Source: Bacillus tianshenii (GTDB lineage: Bacteria; Bacillota; Bacilli; Bacillales; Bacillaceae_N). From it: DNA of 64,000 nt. Below the pieces are notes generated by a model, which saw only the letters and a program-made list of their open reading frames with translations, was not told the origin of the DNA and made no database searches. Position 1 is the first letter of the stretch. Every line of letters begins with the position of its first letter. A program made the translations under genes and the position numbers. The stretch spans positions 1,864,115-1,928,114 of the forward strand of contig CP129018.1 in NCBI GenBank assembly GCA_020524525.2. The letters run 5' to 3'. Below are positions 1 to 9,760 of the stretch, piece after piece.

Positions 1-932
1 GGGATAAGCGCACCGCCGACTTCTGTTGCTTGTAGATCTGATGTAGAAATCGTTAAGTCAGCAACAGGTTCTTCATTTTCAATCCGTTCATTATGAATCG
101 TCAGCTTGGCATTCATCGCTTGTAACACATCGATAATACCTGTTCGTGTTGGGTTCATCCCTACATTTCTTAATGTAATTTCACTATTTGGAATCATTGC
201 ACCTGCAGCAAGGAAAAATGCCGCAGAGGAAATATCACCGGGTACATGAACATTTGTAGCTGTAAGGGATTGTCCGCCTTCTACCGATACTGTCAAGCCA
301 TCGCGTATTACCTCTGCCCCAAATGCTTGAAGCATACGTTCAGTATGGTCACGAGAAAGGTGTGGCTCTGTTACAGAGGTTGTCCCCTTTGCTCCAAGCC
401 CAGCAAGTAAAATACATGACTTAACTTGAGCACTGGCCACAGGTGATTCATATTGTAATGGCTCTAGGGAACCTCCGCGAATCGACAGTGGTGTTAAACG
501 TCCATTTTCACGGCCGTCAATCTGTGCTCCCATCTTTCGAAGCGGAACGGTTACGCGGTCCATCGGTCTTTTCGCGATCGATTCGTCCCCAACGACAACT
601 GAATGAAAAGGTAGCGAAGCAAGAATACCGAGCATTAACCGTGTAGTTGTTCCAGAGTTCCCGACATCCAACACGTCTATAGGTTCGTTCAAACCATTTA
701 CACCCGTGCCTAGCACAACGACTTTGTCTTCTGTTCGTTCAATTTGAACGCCCATCTTTTGAAAACATGCGATCGTACTTAAACAATCTTCTCCTTCAAG
801 GAAATTTGTGATTTCAGTTTTTCCTTTTGCAAGTGCTCCAAACATAACAGCACGGTGAGAGATTGATTTATCTCCTGGTATTTCAATTGTTCCATGCAAG
901 CCGCGAACTTTTTCATGTAATGTCATTTCCAT
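1..932 (-). CDS. aroA: 3-phosphoshikimate 1-carboxyvinyltransferase (EPSP synthase), 3' part beyond the window
   Basis: The enzyme transfers the enolpyruvyl group of PEP to shikimate-3-phosphate, the sixth step of the shikimate pathway, in the cytoplasm. I translated the minus strand from ATG at 932, which follows a GGGAGGG Shine-Dalgarno, and obtained about 310 residues. They contain the family motifs [10 protein letters not shown] near residue 20 and GNSGTTTRL near residue 90. The C-terminal part, about a quarter to a third of a typical 430-residue protein, is cut off by the window edge. It is the last visible gene of the aromatic supraoperon, 15 bases after tyrA. The B. subtilis gene in this position is named aroE in older literature. 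Confidence 0.95.
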   Translation of the reverse strand, partial: MEMTLHEKVRGLHGTIEIPGDKSISHRAVMFGALAKGKTEITNFLEGEDCLSTIACFQKMGVQIERTEDKVVVLGTGVNGLNEPIDVLDVGNSGTTTRLMLGILASLPFHSVVVGDESIAKRPMDRVTVPLRKMGAQIDGRENGRLTPLSIRGGSLEPLQYESPVASAQVKSCILLAGLGAKGTTSVTEPHLSRDHTERMLQAFGAEVIRDGLTVSVEGGQSLTATNVHVPGDISSAAFFLAAGAMIPNSEITLRNVGMNPTRTGIIDVLQAMNAKLTIHNERIENEEPVADLTISTSDLQATEVGGALI

Positions 933-947
933 GTTCGGTTCCCTCCC

Positions 948-2054
948 TTATGCCATTTCATACGTTTCGTAGTCTTTATCCGTCAGGACATCTTTTGCTT
1001 GTTCACGGTCTGATTCACTGCGGAAGCTTAAACGAAGCACCCCGAGAATGTCTTCCCGTGCCTCGATAATACGAATGTTTGTAATACTGATTTCAGCTTC
1101 AGCAAGGATACCTGTCACTTCACTGATCACACCAGGATGGTCAGGCACATCGACATATAAATCATAGAATGACGGGAGGGCACCGCGCTTTTTCTGCGGC
1201 AATTCATCTCGAAACGCCTTTGCGCCTTCGAAATAATGATAAATCCCGTCACTATCTAACCCTGCAATCATATCTTTAACAGCTTCCATTTCCGTTTGCC
1301 ACTTTTCAATTAAACGTAATAATGTTTGCTGATTATGTAAGAGAATATCACGCCACATCACCGGGCTTCCAGATGCAATTCGCGTAATATCACGAAAACC
1401 ACCTGCAGCTAGACTAGATACAGAAGGAAATTCACTTTCAAGGCTTGCAACCTGGTGCACAAGGCCTGCTGCAACAATATGCGGAAAGTGACTAATCGCC
1501 CCTGCAATTGTATCGTGTTCGAGTGGAGCCATTTCGACAAAAGTTGCTTTCGTCCCCTTTAGAAGCTCTTTCAGTGCCTCAATCTTTTCTTTTGGTGTTT
1601 GCTCGTCAGGAGTTAAGATATAAAAGGCATTTTCAAACAAGTGAGCTCTTGCCGCAACCGCTCCACTTTTATGCGAACCAGCCATCGGATGACCACCGAT
1701 AAATGTAACACTGCTGTCAGCAAATACTTCAGCAGCTTTAACAGCTTCCTGCTTTGTACTACCGACGTCAGTAATAATTGCAGAAGGCTTTAAATCATAG
1801 GTCGTTAATTCTCGAATTAATTCATCCGTCTGGCGGACAGGGGCCGCTAAAATAATATAATCTGCTGCTTCTGCTCCTTCACGTATCGAAGAAGCTTCAC
1901 TGTCAATAATTTGCAGTGAAGCTGCCATTCTCATTTGCTCGCTGTTTACATCAAACCCAATGATTTCTACCTCTGTATGCTCACGCTTTATCGCTAGTGC
2001 AATTGAACCGCCAATTAAGCCTAAACCAATTACGAAGACTTTCTTTCCCACCAC
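948..2054 (-). CDS. tyrA: Prephenate dehydrogenase with C-terminal ACT domain
   Basis: NAD-dependent oxidative decarboxylation of prephenate to 4-hydroxyphenylpyruvate, the tyrosine branch of aromatic biosynthesis. The 368-residue product matches the Bacillus TyrA length. An N-terminal Rossmann fold shows GLGLIGGS near residue 12, and HPMAGSHKSG lies near residue 142. The last ~75 residues form an ACT domain beginning around DVPDHPGVISEVTGIL, presumably for tyrosine feedback. The start is GTG, preceded by GGAGG; a second GTG follows immediately, so the exact start is uncertain by one codon. It lies between hisC and aroA as in the B. subtilis supraoperon and is surely co-transcribed with them. 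Confidence 0.96.
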   Translation of the reverse strand: MVGKKVFVIGLGLIGGSIALAIKREHTEVEIIGFDVNSEQMRMAASLQIIDSEASSIREGAEAADYIILAAPVRQTDELIRELTTYDLKPSAIITDVGSTKQEAVKAAEVFADSSVTFIGGHPMAGSHKSGAVAARAHLFENAFYILTPDEQTPKEKIEALKELLKGTKATFVEMAPLEHDTIAGAISHFPHIVAAGLVHQVASLESEFPSVSSLAAGGFRDITRIASGSPVMWRDILLHNQQTLLRLIEKWQTEMEAVKDMIAGLDSDGIYHYFEGAKAFRDELPQKKRGALPSFYDLYVDVPDHPGVISEVTGILAEAEISITNIRIIEAREDILGVLRLSFRSESDREQAKDVLTDKDYETYEMA

Positions 2055-2064
2055 AGTGTTCCTC

Positions 2065-3162
2065 CTAACATTTTTCCTTCACAAACTTTGTTAACACCTC
2101 AATAATTTCTTGATTTTGCTCTGTGCTTCCAACGGTAATCCGCACAGCTGTCGGATATCCGAGTGCTTCACCAGAACGTACAATATAGCCGTGGCGAATT
2201 AAATAATCAAACACAATGTCACCACTTGTTTTAAAATCAATTAACATGATGTTTGCTTGTGAAGGATAATAGTCGAAACCATATTCCTTGCAAAAGGCTT
2301 CAAATTGAGCCATTCCACTGCGGTTTGCCTCACGACATGATTGAAGAAAATCCGGATCTTCTATAGCTGCGATCGCTGCTTTTTGAGCAATTCGTGATGT
2401 GTTAAATGGTTCACGTGCAGGCTCAATCGCTTCAATTAGCTTTTCATTCGCTACACCGTAACCAATACGAAGCGCGGCAAGTCCATATGCTTTAGAGAAG
2501 GTACGAAGCACGACCATATTAGGGAATTCATCAATCCACTTAAGTGTGTCAGGGTAGTCCTCTGCTACAACATATTCATAGTACGCTTCATCGACAACAA
2601 CAAGCACGTCCTTTGGAACTCGTTCAATAAAATGACGCAATGTCTGCTCATCAATATATGTACCTGTTGGATTATTTGGTGTGCACACCCAAACGATTCG
2701 TGTTTTTTCATCAATTGCTTCTAGCATACCTTCAAGGTCATGTGCACCATTTATATTTTCAACCTGACGAGTTTCAGCCCCCTCAATCACTGCATTATGA
2801 CGATATTGCGGAAATGTCGGGTGTGCTGTAACCGTATTTGTATCTTTATGTAACAGGGCGCGGCAAATGATTTGGATAATTTCATCCGAACCATTGCCGA
2901 AGATCATCTGTTCTTTTTTAATATTTAGATGTTTTGCGATCGTTTCACGAAGTTCGGCGGAATAGCCATCCGGATAAATAGCAAGTTCTTCTAATGAATT
3001 ACGAATGGCTTCTTTTGCTTTCTCCGAGCAGCCAAACGGATTTTCATTCGAAGCAAGCTTTGTAACTTTATCTAGCCCTAATTCTCGCTTTACTTCTTCC
3101 ATTGGTTTTCCTGGTTTGTATGGTGTAAGGCCTATTAGCTGTTCCTTAATACGAATTTCCAT
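2065..3162 (-). CDS. hisC: Histidinol-phosphate / aromatic aminotransferase
   Basis: A PLP-dependent fold-type I aminotransferase that acts in histidine synthesis. In Bacillus it also transaminates tyrosine and phenylalanine precursors, which explains its place between trpA and tyrA. The 365 residues include SNENPFGCS near residue 40, PNNPTGTY near 160 and TFSKAYGLAALR near 220, where the Lys is the expected Schiff-base residue. I prefer the ATG at 3162 over the upstream GTG at 3171 because GGGGTGG lies just before it and homologues begin near MEIRIKE. Spacing to trpA is 21 bases. Confidence 0.95.
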   Translation of the reverse strand: MEIRIKEQLIGLTPYKPGKPMEEVKRELGLDKVTKLASNENPFGCSEKAKEAIRNSLEELAIYPDGYSAELRETIAKHLNIKKEQMIFGNGSDEIIQIICRALLHKDTNTVTAHPTFPQYRHNAVIEGAETRQVENINGAHDLEGMLEAIDEKTRIVWVCTPNNPTGTYIDEQTLRHFIERVPKDVLVVVDEAYYEYVVAEDYPDTLKWIDEFPNMVVLRTFSKAYGLAALRIGYGVANEKLIEAIEPAREPFNTSRIAQKAAIAAIEDPDFLQSCREANRSGMAQFEAFCKEYGFDYYPSQANIMLIDFKTSGDIVFDYLIRHGYIVRSGEALGYPTAVRITVGSTEQNQEIIEVLTKFVKEKC

Positions 3163-3183
3163 CTTTTCCACCCCGTTTTTTAT

Positions 3184-3996
3184 CTATGTTTTCTGCGGAT
3201 GTTTGATGATTCGTTGTACTGCATCTCTTACGGCTTCAATTCCTTGCTGTCTCGTTTCATTGTTTCGTAGATTTTCACCTTGGTCTGCCACACTTCGCAC
3301 AATTGCGCTTCCGATAATGACGCCATTACAATGCTCTGAAAGCTCTTCAATCTGCTCGTAACTTGAAATACCGAAGCCAACTGCGACTGGTACAGAAGCA
3401 AATGAACGTACACTTTCTAAAAACGAAAATACACGTGGACTCAATGACTTCCGCTCCCCTGTGACACCAAGTGATGAGACACAGTAAATAAACCCATCCG
3501 CCTCTTTTGCAATACGCTCAATACGCTTTTCTGACGTTGGTGCTACTAGTGAAATAAAGGCAATGCCTTGTTCTCGACATTCTTGACGCATCTCTACACT
3601 TTCCTCATGTGGCAAGTCAGGGATTAGCACGCCATCAAGCTCATTTTCTCGCAGTAAAGCAAAAAAGGATTCTTTTCCTAATTGTAGCACAGGATTATAA
3701 TACGTAAAGAGCACAATCGGAATTTTCACACCTTTTTCGCGCATCCTTGGCACAAGCGATATCGCGTTACGAATAGTCATCCCAGCTTGTAGAGCACGCT
3801 TTGCACTTTGCTGAATGACAGGTCCGTCTGCAAGCGGGTCTGAATACGGAACACCGAGCTCTAGCACATCTGCCCCTTCCTCCTGAAGCATAAGTGCAAG
3901 TTCAACTGTCGCTTCTTCACACGGGTCCCCCGCCATAATATATGGAATAAACAAATCATCTGTCTTTTGAAGCCTCTTTTCAAAGGATGTGCGCAT
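3184..3996 (-). CDS. trpA: Tryptophan synthase alpha subunit
   Basis: Cleaves indole-3-glycerol phosphate to indole and glyceraldehyde-3-phosphate and passes indole to TrpB in the alpha2-beta2 complex. The 270-residue TIM barrel has LELGVPYSDPLADGP near residue 46, containing the family catalytic Glu and Asp, and GFGIS near 210 for phosphate binding. The ATG at 3996 overlaps the trpB stop as TGATG, behind a good AAGGAGG, so translational coupling is expected. It is the last trp gene and is followed directly by hisC. Confidence 0.97.
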   Translation of the reverse strand: MRTSFEKRLQKTDDLFIPYIMAGDPCEEATVELALMLQEEGADVLELGVPYSDPLADGPVIQQSAKRALQAGMTIRNAISLVPRMREKGVKIPIVLFTYYNPVLQLGKESFFALLRENELDGVLIPDLPHEESVEMRQECREQGIAFISLVAPTSEKRIERIAKEADGFIYCVSSLGVTGERKSLSPRVFSFLESVRSFASVPVAVGFGISSYEQIEELSEHCNGVIIGSAIVRSVADQGENLRNNETRQQGIEAVRDAVQRIIKHPQKT

Positions 3997-5192
3997 CACT
4001 CTGAACCTCCTTTAATGACTTCCATTAAGCTTTGCACGTCTTTGTCGCCCCGGCCTGATAAGCAAACAAGAATCGATTCATCAGGTGACATTTCTTTCGC
4101 AAGCGAAAAGGCTTTTGCAAGTGCATGAGACGACTCAATTGCAGGGATAATCCCCTCTCGTCTTGATAAAAATTGAAAAGCATCGACTGCTTCTTCATCC
4201 GTTACACTTACATACGAAACACGTTCACTGTCTTTTAAGTAAGCATGCTCAGGACCAATACCTGGATAATCAAGACCAGCGGAAATCGAGTAAGGTTCAA
4301 TGATTTGTCCGTTCTCATCTTGGATTAAATACGTCATTGAGCCGTGTATCACACCGACAGAGCCTTTCGCTAATGTTGCGGCATGCATTGGTGTATCAAT
4401 TCCTTTTCCAGCCGCCTCAACACCTATTAAGGTGACATCATCTTCAATGAATGGATAAAACATGCCAATTGCATTACTTCCCCCGCCAACACATGCTGTT
4501 ATCACATTTGGGAGCCCGCCTGTTTCCCGGACGAATTGTGCTTTTGACTCATCTCCAATCACACGTTGAAAGTTACGGACCATTTTCGGATATGGATGAG
4601 GACCAACAACTGAACCAATTAAGTAGAAATGGTCTTCACAATGCTGCACCCAGTAGCGAATCGCTTCATTTGTCGCATCTTTCAGCGTTTTGTTTCCACT
4701 TGTTACTGGAATGACTTCAGCACCAAGAAGTCTCATCCGGAAGACATTTAACGCTTGCCGCTCCATATCCTCTTCACCCATAAATACTTTACACGTCATA
4801 TTGAAATGAGCCGCGACCGTTGCTGTGGCGACACCATGCTGACCAGCTCCTGTCTCAGCAATAAGCTTCTTCTTTCCCATCCGCTTCGCCAATAATGCTT
4901 GCCCAATTGCATTATTTAATTTGTGGGCACCAGTATGATTCAGGTCTTCACGCTTTAAGTAAATCTTCGCACCGCCAATTGCCTTCGTTGCGTTTGCCGC
5001 ATACGTTAACGCTGTCGGCCTGCCGCCATATTCACACAGGACACGTTTATATTCAGCAAGGAATGCTTCATCATCCATTGCCTCATCTAACGCTTGCTCT
5101 AATTCCTCAAGCGGCGCCATTAATGTTTCAGGAACGAATTTTCCACCAAAATCTCCGTATCTGCCGCGTTTATCTGGTACTTGCAGGCTCAT
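3996..5192 (-). CDS. trpB: Tryptophan synthase beta subunit
   Basis: PLP-dependent condensation of indole with serine to give tryptophan. The 398 residues carry the HTGAHKLNN motif near residue 87 with the PLP lysine, AETGAGQHG near 112 (catalytic Glu), and the glycine-rich phosphate cup [10 protein letters not shown] near 235. Length and start are normal; the ATG at 5192 has GGGTGAAGGG upstream and lies inside the end of trpF, a 23-base overlap. It works with the adjacent trpA product. Confidence 0.98.
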   Translation of the reverse strand: MSLQVPDKRGRYGDFGGKFVPETLMAPLEELEQALDEAMDDEAFLAEYKRVLCEYGGRPTALTYAANATKAIGGAKIYLKREDLNHTGAHKLNNAIGQALLAKRMGKKKLIAETGAGQHGVATATVAAHFNMTCKVFMGEEDMERQALNVFRMRLLGAEVIPVTSGNKTLKDATNEAIRYWVQHCEDHFYLIGSVVGPHPYPKMVRNFQRVIGDESKAQFVRETGGLPNVITACVGGGSNAIGMFYPFIEDDVTLIGVEAAGKGIDTPMHAATLAKGSVGVIHGSMTYLIQDENGQIIEPYSISAGLDYPGIGPEHAYLKDSERVSYVSVTDEEAVDAFQFLSRREGIIPAIESSHALAKAFSLAKEMSPDESILVCLSGRGDKDVQSLMEVIKGGSE

Positions 5193-5820
5193 ATCCCTTC
5201 ACCCTCTTTTCGATTTTTGAAATTTTATCAAGGTCTTTTACTCCGTTTGTTTCACTTCCGCTCGCTATATCAATTCCAGCAGGGTTATACGTGACTAATT
5301 GCTCAACATTTTCGGCATTTACACCACCGGCAATGTAGCAACCGACACCTTGCTTTGCTGCTTCTTCTAGGTAAAGAGGGATATATTCCCAAGCAAATGT
5401 TTGCCCTGTACCGCCCCATTGCCCATTCACTTTTGCATCAACTAAGAATGCATCTGCTGCACCTCGAAACTGGTGCATCTCCTTCCAAGCATTCGGGTAA
5501 TGATGAATTACTTTCCACACTTCACAGCCTGTCATTTGTTTAACTGTTAACATATACTCAGGTGTTTCTGAGCCATGGCATTGAATAATATCAAGCGGTA
5601 CTTTCTTTAACACACTCGCAACCTCTTCAAAATCAGCGTTTACAAAAACACCGACAAGCTTCTGACCTGTCAATTCCACTTGCTGCAGCCATTGTGCAAC
5701 TTCAACTGGCTTCACACGTCTCTTGCTAGGCGCAAAAACAAAGCCAATCGCATCCGCTCCTGTTTGAATCGTTGTTTGGATATCTTCCAAAGATTGATGC
5801 CCGCATACTTTTAACTTCAT
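5170..5820 (-). CDS. trpF: Phosphoribosylanthranilate isomerase
   Basis: Amadori rearrangement of phosphoribosylanthranilate to CdRP, the third step from chorismate to tryptophan. It is a 216-residue single-domain TIM barrel. The N-terminal KVCG is the conserved motif whose Cys acts as general base. [16 protein letters not shown] near residue 20 and the late [11 protein letters not shown] and GIDIASGSE phosphate-binding loops are typical. The ATG overlaps the trpC stop as ATGA. It is separate from trpC, as in Bacillus and unlike the E. coli fusion. Confidence 0.96.
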   Translation of the reverse strand: MKLKVCGHQSLEDIQTTIQTGADAIGFVFAPSKRRVKPVEVAQWLQQVELTGQKLVGVFVNADFEEVASVLKKVPLDIIQCHGSETPEYMLTVKQMTGCEVWKVIHHYPNAWKEMHQFRGAADAFLVDAKVNGQWGGTGQTFAWEYIPLYLEEAAKQGVGCYIAGGVNAENVEQLVTYNPAGIDIASGSETNGVKDLDKISKIEKRVKGYEPASTR

Positions 5821-6590
5821 CTAATCGCCTCGCTTTCGATTTGCGCAAATAGATTTTCTACAGCCTCCGTTACGTTTTGCTGACGCATAAAGCTTTCTCC
5901 AATAAGCACACCGTTTGCTCCTGCTTGTTGCACACGCTTTAAATCCCCAGGTGTATGAATACCGCTTTCACTAATAAAAATGCTCTCATTTGGAACGTGC
6001 TTTGCTATTTGCTCCGTTTGCGTTAGTGATGTTTCAAATGTTTTTAAGTTACGATTATTAACACCAATAATTCGCGGTGTAAAACGTTGTAAGATGTCTG
6101 TTAATGATTTCTCCTCATGAACTTCTACAAGACAATCAAGCCCCGCTTCGGTTGCTCTTTCATACAAATAATGAAGCTTTTCTGCTCCTAACATCTCAGC
6201 AATTAACAAAATCGCGTCAGCGCCAATCCGAACACTTTCTTCGATTTGAAGTTCATCGATTATGAAATCCTTCCGTAACACTGGACGTGCTGCTTGTTCT
6301 TTCACAACCTTAATATAATCTCGACTTCCTTTAAAAAACTGCTCATCTGTTAAAACCGAAATACAATCTGCCTTCGCTCGTTGATATGCTTGAGCAATTG
6401 TCAAAGGATCGAAGTCCTCTCGAATCAACCCTTTTGATGGAGAAGCCTTCTTCACTTCTGCAATCAAAGCAAGCGGTCGATTCGGCTCTTTAAGTGCTTC
6501 ATAGAATGAATAACGTGGCAGCTCTACAGCTTCCGGCAATTTTAAATGCTTTAGTTCTTCTTTTTTCACTTCATGTATCTGATCAAGCAT
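5817..6590 (-). CDS. trpC: Indole-3-glycerol phosphate synthase
   Basis: Ring closure of CdRP to indole-3-glycerol phosphate. The 257 residues show LIAEVKKASPSKG near residue 43, containing the catalytic and substrate-binding lysines, then LRKDFI near 107, IGVNNRNL near 175 and SESGI near 208. It overlaps trpD (stop at 6583) by 8 bases upstream and trpF by 4 bases downstream, so it is translationally coupled on both sides. The length is normal for monofunctional TrpC. Confidence 0.97.
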   Translation of the reverse strand: MLDQIHEVKKEELKHLKLPEAVELPRYSFYEALKEPNRPLALIAEVKKASPSKGLIREDFDPLTIAQAYQRAKADCISVLTDEQFFKGSRDYIKVVKEQAARPVLRKDFIIDELQIEESVRIGADAILLIAEMLGAEKLHYLYERATEAGLDCLVEVHEEKSLTDILQRFTPRIIGVNNRNLKTFETSLTQTEQIAKHVPNESIFISESGIHTPGDLKRVQQAGANGVLIGESFMRQQNVTEAVENLFAQIESEAIR

Positions 6591-7596
6591 GTGCCCCGAC
6601 TCCTCGTAAATCAGTTAGTTTCTGTTCTGTCGTTCCATCAAGTATTGCTTGTCGTGCACGGTGAACACCTTCTGCAATCGTTGATGTTCCACCTGCCGCA
6701 TAAAATGCTGCCCCTGCGTTTAAATAAAGAATATTTTGTGCTGCTTCACTACCTTCTCCATAAAGTACTTTTTCAAAGAGCCTTGCACTTTCTTCCACAC
6801 TATCAGCTTTCACACCATCTAGTGAGCAACGATTAAGCCCAAGGTCCTCTGGCGATAGAACAAATTGATGAATTTGGCCATTCTTTAATTCAATGACATC
6901 TGTTTCTGCTGCAACAGAAATTTCATCCAGTCCATCACGGCTACTTACAATCAGTACGTGCTCTGAACCTAACTCACGAAGGGCCTCTGCCATCATTACC
7001 CCATAACGAATATCATAGACACCGATAATTTGGCGGGTGCTTTGCGCTGGATTGGAAAGCGGACCAAGCAAATTAAAAACCGTCCGGAAACCAAGGTTCT
7101 TGCGTAACGCCCCAACATGCTTCATTGCAGCATGGTAATGTGGCGCATATAAAAAAGTCATGTTGTGCTGGTCTAATGAGTGAAGCGCTTCTTCCTCGGA
7201 TTGTTGAATTTGGACACCGATGGATTCCAGTACATCTGCACTGCCGCTCTTTGAAGAAACTGAACGATTCCCGTGCTTTGCAACTTTGACGCCGAGAGAA
7301 GCAAGCACAACAGCTGTTGCAGTAGAGATATTATAAGTTGATGCCCCGTCACCACCTGTTCCACACGTATCAAAGACTGGAGAATGATAGTGCAGCTTAC
7401 GCATATGAGAGCGCATCGCTCGAGTGAAGCCTGTAATCTCTTCTGCTGTTTCCCCTCTTGTCAGCATTATCGAAAGTAAAGAGCTTAGCTGAACATCATC
7501 GACACTACCTTGCATTACAGAGTTCATCACCTGTTCTGCTTCTTTTTCTGTTAATGTTTTTCCTTCTGCACATCGTCTCAATGTTTGTTTAAGCAT
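6583..7596 (-). CDS. trpD: Anthranilate phosphoribosyltransferase
   Basis: Transfers phosphoribose from PRPP to anthranilate. The open frame runs upstream to 7734, but the true start is ATG at 7596 (MLKQTLRRCAEG): it lies behind GGGGAAG, overlaps the trpE stop by 8 bases and gives the normal 337-residue length. The glycine-rich PRPP motif CGTGGDG lies near residue 75, GNRSVSS near 106 and KNLGFRTVFNLLGPLSNP near 160. There is no fused glutaminase domain, so the anthranilate synthase glutaminase subunit must be encoded elsewhere, as in B. subtilis (trpG/pabA in the folate operon). Confidence 0.96.
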   Translation of the reverse strand: MLKQTLRRCAEGKTLTEKEAEQVMNSVMQGSVDDVQLSSLLSIMLTRGETAEEITGFTRAMRSHMRKLHYHSPVFDTCGTGGDGASTYNISTATAVVLASLGVKVAKHGNRSVSSKSGSADVLESIGVQIQQSEEEALHSLDQHNMTFLYAPHYHAAMKHVGALRKNLGFRTVFNLLGPLSNPAQSTRQIIGVYDIRYGVMMAEALRELGSEHVLIVSSRDGLDEISVAAETDVIELKNGQIHQFVLSPEDLGLNRCSLDGVKADSVEESARLFEKVLYGEGSEAAQNILYLNAGAAFYAAGGTSTIAEGVHRARQAILDGTTEQKLTDLRGVGAHA

Positions 7597-9109
7597 GAAG
7601 CTCTTCCCCTTTCGTTGAAAACATCGTTTCTGCACGTTCAATCGTTTCAAGTAATGCTCGGGCTTTATTTTGTGTTTCTTCATATTCCATTTCTGGTACC
7701 GAATCAGCAACAATCCCTGCACCTGCCTGCACATGCACTGTATTGCCTTTTTTTATCATCGTTCGAATCGCGATGCACGAATCAATATTTCCATCAAAAC
7801 CGATATAACAAACAGCACCTGCATATGCTTCACGTGTTGTTGGCTCAAGCTCGTTTAAGATTTCCATCGCCCGAATTTTCGGTGCGCCTGAGACTGTGCC
7901 AGCTGGAAAGGCTGCCATTAACGCATCAAGTGGTGTTACAGTTGATGCTATTTCGCCTGTTACCTTTGTAATGAGGTGCATAACGTGCGAAAATTTCGTC
8001 AATTCCATTAACACGGGTGTTTGAACACTGCCGTAGCTCGAGACCCTGCCAATATCATTTCTTGCTAAATCAACAAGCATAAAATGTTCAGCACGCTCTT
8101 TCTCATCGTTTAACAGCTCTTCACCTAAGGCGTCATCTTCAGACTGTGTAGCCCCGCGTTTTCTCGTTCCCGCGATCGGATGAATTTCAAGATGCCCGTC
8201 TTGAATTTGGATAAGACGTTCAGGTGAGCTGCCAATATATTCAACACCGTCTGCCACAAGATAAAATAAATAAGGAGAAGGATTAACCATTCGCAGCATC
8301 CGATACAACTCAAACCCTGAAACTGTTATATCGCGGCTGAATCGTTGTGAAAGCACAGCTTGAAAGATATCACCAGCACGAATATATTCTTTAATTTGCT
8401 CGACATCTTTTAGAAAGTCCGCTTTTTCATAGTTTGATGTAACCTGCTCGAACACATCGCTTTCAACATGTGGAATTAAGTTTTGAACAGGTAACCCGTC
8501 ATTTGGACAGTTAAGTCGGCTTGTTAAAGTGTTAATCTGCTGTTTAGCTTTGTGTAGCTGCTCGATCTTTTGCGCTTCACTTTCATTGCCTTTTAAACGG
8601 ACATACTCAATAACAGTTAATTCTTTTTTTACATGATCGAATGCAAGCAACGTTTTACAAAATTGCAAATAAACCCGTTTAAATGCCGCCTTTCGTTCAC
8701 GATGCTCTGGTACTTTTTCAAATAAGGAAACTGCATCATATCCAACATACCCGACTGCTCCGCCAGAAAAAGGCAATTCCACCTGTGGAACTTTAACTTT
8801 TAAGTGTGCAACAACACGGTCATACACCTCTTGAAGGGTGCTGCCTATAAACAGGCGTTCATTTTTGTTTTCAGCGTAATAAGTACCATTTTCTTCATAC
8901 AGCATTAAAAATGGCGAAAGTCCTATAAATGAGTATCGAGACCACGAGGAAAGGTCATCTTTACTTTCAAGAAGAAAGCAAGCGTCGTCTTTCAGTGAAT
9001 GGAAAATTTCGATCGGTGTCAGCGTATCAGAAAAGAAACGCTCCACCACTGGAATGGTTAAAAATTGTGAAGAATCATTTAAAAATGAGGATTCGTTATT
9101 TGTAGACAT
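7589..9109 (-). CDS. trpE: Anthranilate synthase component I
   Basis: Chorismate plus ammonia to anthranilate, the committed and feedback-inhibited step. The product has about 506 residues. An N-terminal LESKDD segment near residue 45 resembles the LLES-type tryptophan-binding region. The chorismate-binding C-terminal domain has PSPYLFYL near residue 280, IAGTRKRG near 320 and FPAGTVSGAPK near 405. I place the start at ATG 9109 because GGAGAGGTGAG sits 6-8 bases upstream; the frame extends to a TTG at 9133 that lies inside the leader. It is the first trp gene, controlled by the TRAP attenuator immediately upstream. Confidence 0.96.
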   Translation of the reverse strand: MSTNNESSFLNDSSQFLTIPVVERFFSDTLTPIEIFHSLKDDACFLLESKDDLSSWSRYSFIGLSPFLMLYEENGTYYAENKNERLFIGSTLQEVYDRVVAHLKVKVPQVELPFSGGAVGYVGYDAVSLFEKVPEHRERKAAFKRVYLQFCKTLLAFDHVKKELTVIEYVRLKGNESEAQKIEQLHKAKQQINTLTSRLNCPNDGLPVQNLIPHVESDVFEQVTSNYEKADFLKDVEQIKEYIRAGDIFQAVLSQRFSRDITVSGFELYRMLRMVNPSPYLFYLVADGVEYIGSSPERLIQIQDGHLEIHPIAGTRKRGATQSEDDALGEELLNDEKERAEHFMLVDLARNDIGRVSSYGSVQTPVLMELTKFSHVMHLITKVTGEIASTVTPLDALMAAFPAGTVSGAPKIRAMEILNELEPTTREAYAGAVCYIGFDGNIDSCIAIRTMIKKGNTVHVQAGAGIVADSVPEMEYEETQNKARALLETIERAETMFSTKGEELHA

Positions 9110-9180
9110 TTCGTTCTCACCTCTCCAAATCAATTGATTGTTTTGGAGAACGAGAAGCTTATGAGGTGTAAAACTGTATG

Positions 9181-9230
9181 ATAAATAAAGCCCTAAACAA
9201 ACACAGATAGATTCTGTGTACGTTTAGGGC
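9181..9230 (-). terminator. trp operon attenuator (intrinsic terminator before trpE)
   Basis: On the minus strand GCCCTAAAC (9230-9222) pairs perfectly with GTTTAGGGC (9198-9190), and an inner ACACAGA/TCTGTGT extends the stem. TTTATTTAT follows. It lies about 70 bases before the trpE start. When TRAP-Trp occupies the upstream triplets this hairpin should form and stop transcription. Confidence 0.93.
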
Positions 9231-9313
9231 AGAGTAAACCAATTATTGCTATGCTCACCTCAGCTAAACTCTCTCATTCTCAACTGCCCTATGCTCATCT
9301 CATCTATTAACTC
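9225..9313 (-). promoter_or_regulatory. TRAP (MtrB) binding site and antiterminator of the trp leader
   Basis: Read on the minus strand from 9306 to 9249 there are eleven (G/U)AG triplets and one CAG, nearly all spaced by two bases, with a further GAG at 9313. This matches the eleven-subunit TRAP ring known in Bacillus. TAGGGCAG at 9291-9284, inside the triplet array, is the exact complement of CTGCCCTA at 9232-9225, the first arm of the terminator. AGAGT and ACTCT nearby can extend that pairing. The array thus overlaps the antiterminator, the classic arrangement in which Trp-bound TRAP blocks antitermination. mtrB itself is at 16458-16688. Confidence 0.92.
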
Positions 9314-9370
9314 AAAAATCATTAGGCCGGAGATTGACTCGTTCATCTCCTCTTAACCTTTGAACATATC

Positions 9371-9760
9371 TTATGATCGTTGCTGCTCATTTGTCAATGT
9401 TAAATCAGGTCTTAATTTCACAGCATCTTCTAAATAGACATGTTCAATCCTTTCTTGAGGCACAGAAGTATTCACGGTCATCATAACACGAATACAATGC
9501 GGAAGTCCGTTTGGAACTGGAATTTCCTGCATGCACATAACCGGCACATACATCCATCCTTCTAACGAACGAAGCGCCTTAGCTGGAAAAGCAGCATTCA
9601 AATCGTCTGTTACCGAAATTAAAATTTGGGCGACTGATTCTGCTTCAATCTCATTTCGTTCGATCATTTTACTAAGCAAACGACCGGCAGCCTCTACAAT
9701 TTCCTCTGCATCATTCTTCTCAACTGTAATGGCTCCTCGAATCCCACGAACCACGCTCAT
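9371..9760 (-). CDS. aroH: Chorismate mutase, AroH type
   Basis: Claisen rearrangement of chorismate to prephenate, feeding tyrosine and phenylalanine. The ~129-residue monofunctional trimeric AroH fold is recognised by RGIRGAITVEKN at the N-terminus, FPAKALR near residue 70, YVPVMCMQEI near 85 and CIRVMMTVNT near 102. The Arg residues and the Cys of CIRVMM are conserved in the B. subtilis enzyme. The ATG at 9760 overlaps the aroB stop as TGATG; a GTG at 9754 with better spacing from GGGGG is an alternative start. It is the last gene before the trp attenuator. Confidence 0.95.
   Translation of the reverse strand: MSVVRGIRGAITVEKNDAEEIVEAAGRLLSKMIERNEIEAESVAQILISVTDDLNAAFPAKALRSLEGWMYVPVMCMQEIPVPNGLPHCIRVMMTVNTSVPQERIEHVYLEDAVKLRPDLTLTNEQQRS

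Noticed and set aside
6583-7734. Long 383-codon version of trpD
   Set aside because: The first 46 codons lie inside trpE and carry no family similarity; ATG 7596 has a ribosome site and gives normal length.
7585-7971. 128-codon plus-strand frame across the trpE-trpD junction
   Set aside because: Antisense shadow of well-supported trp genes.
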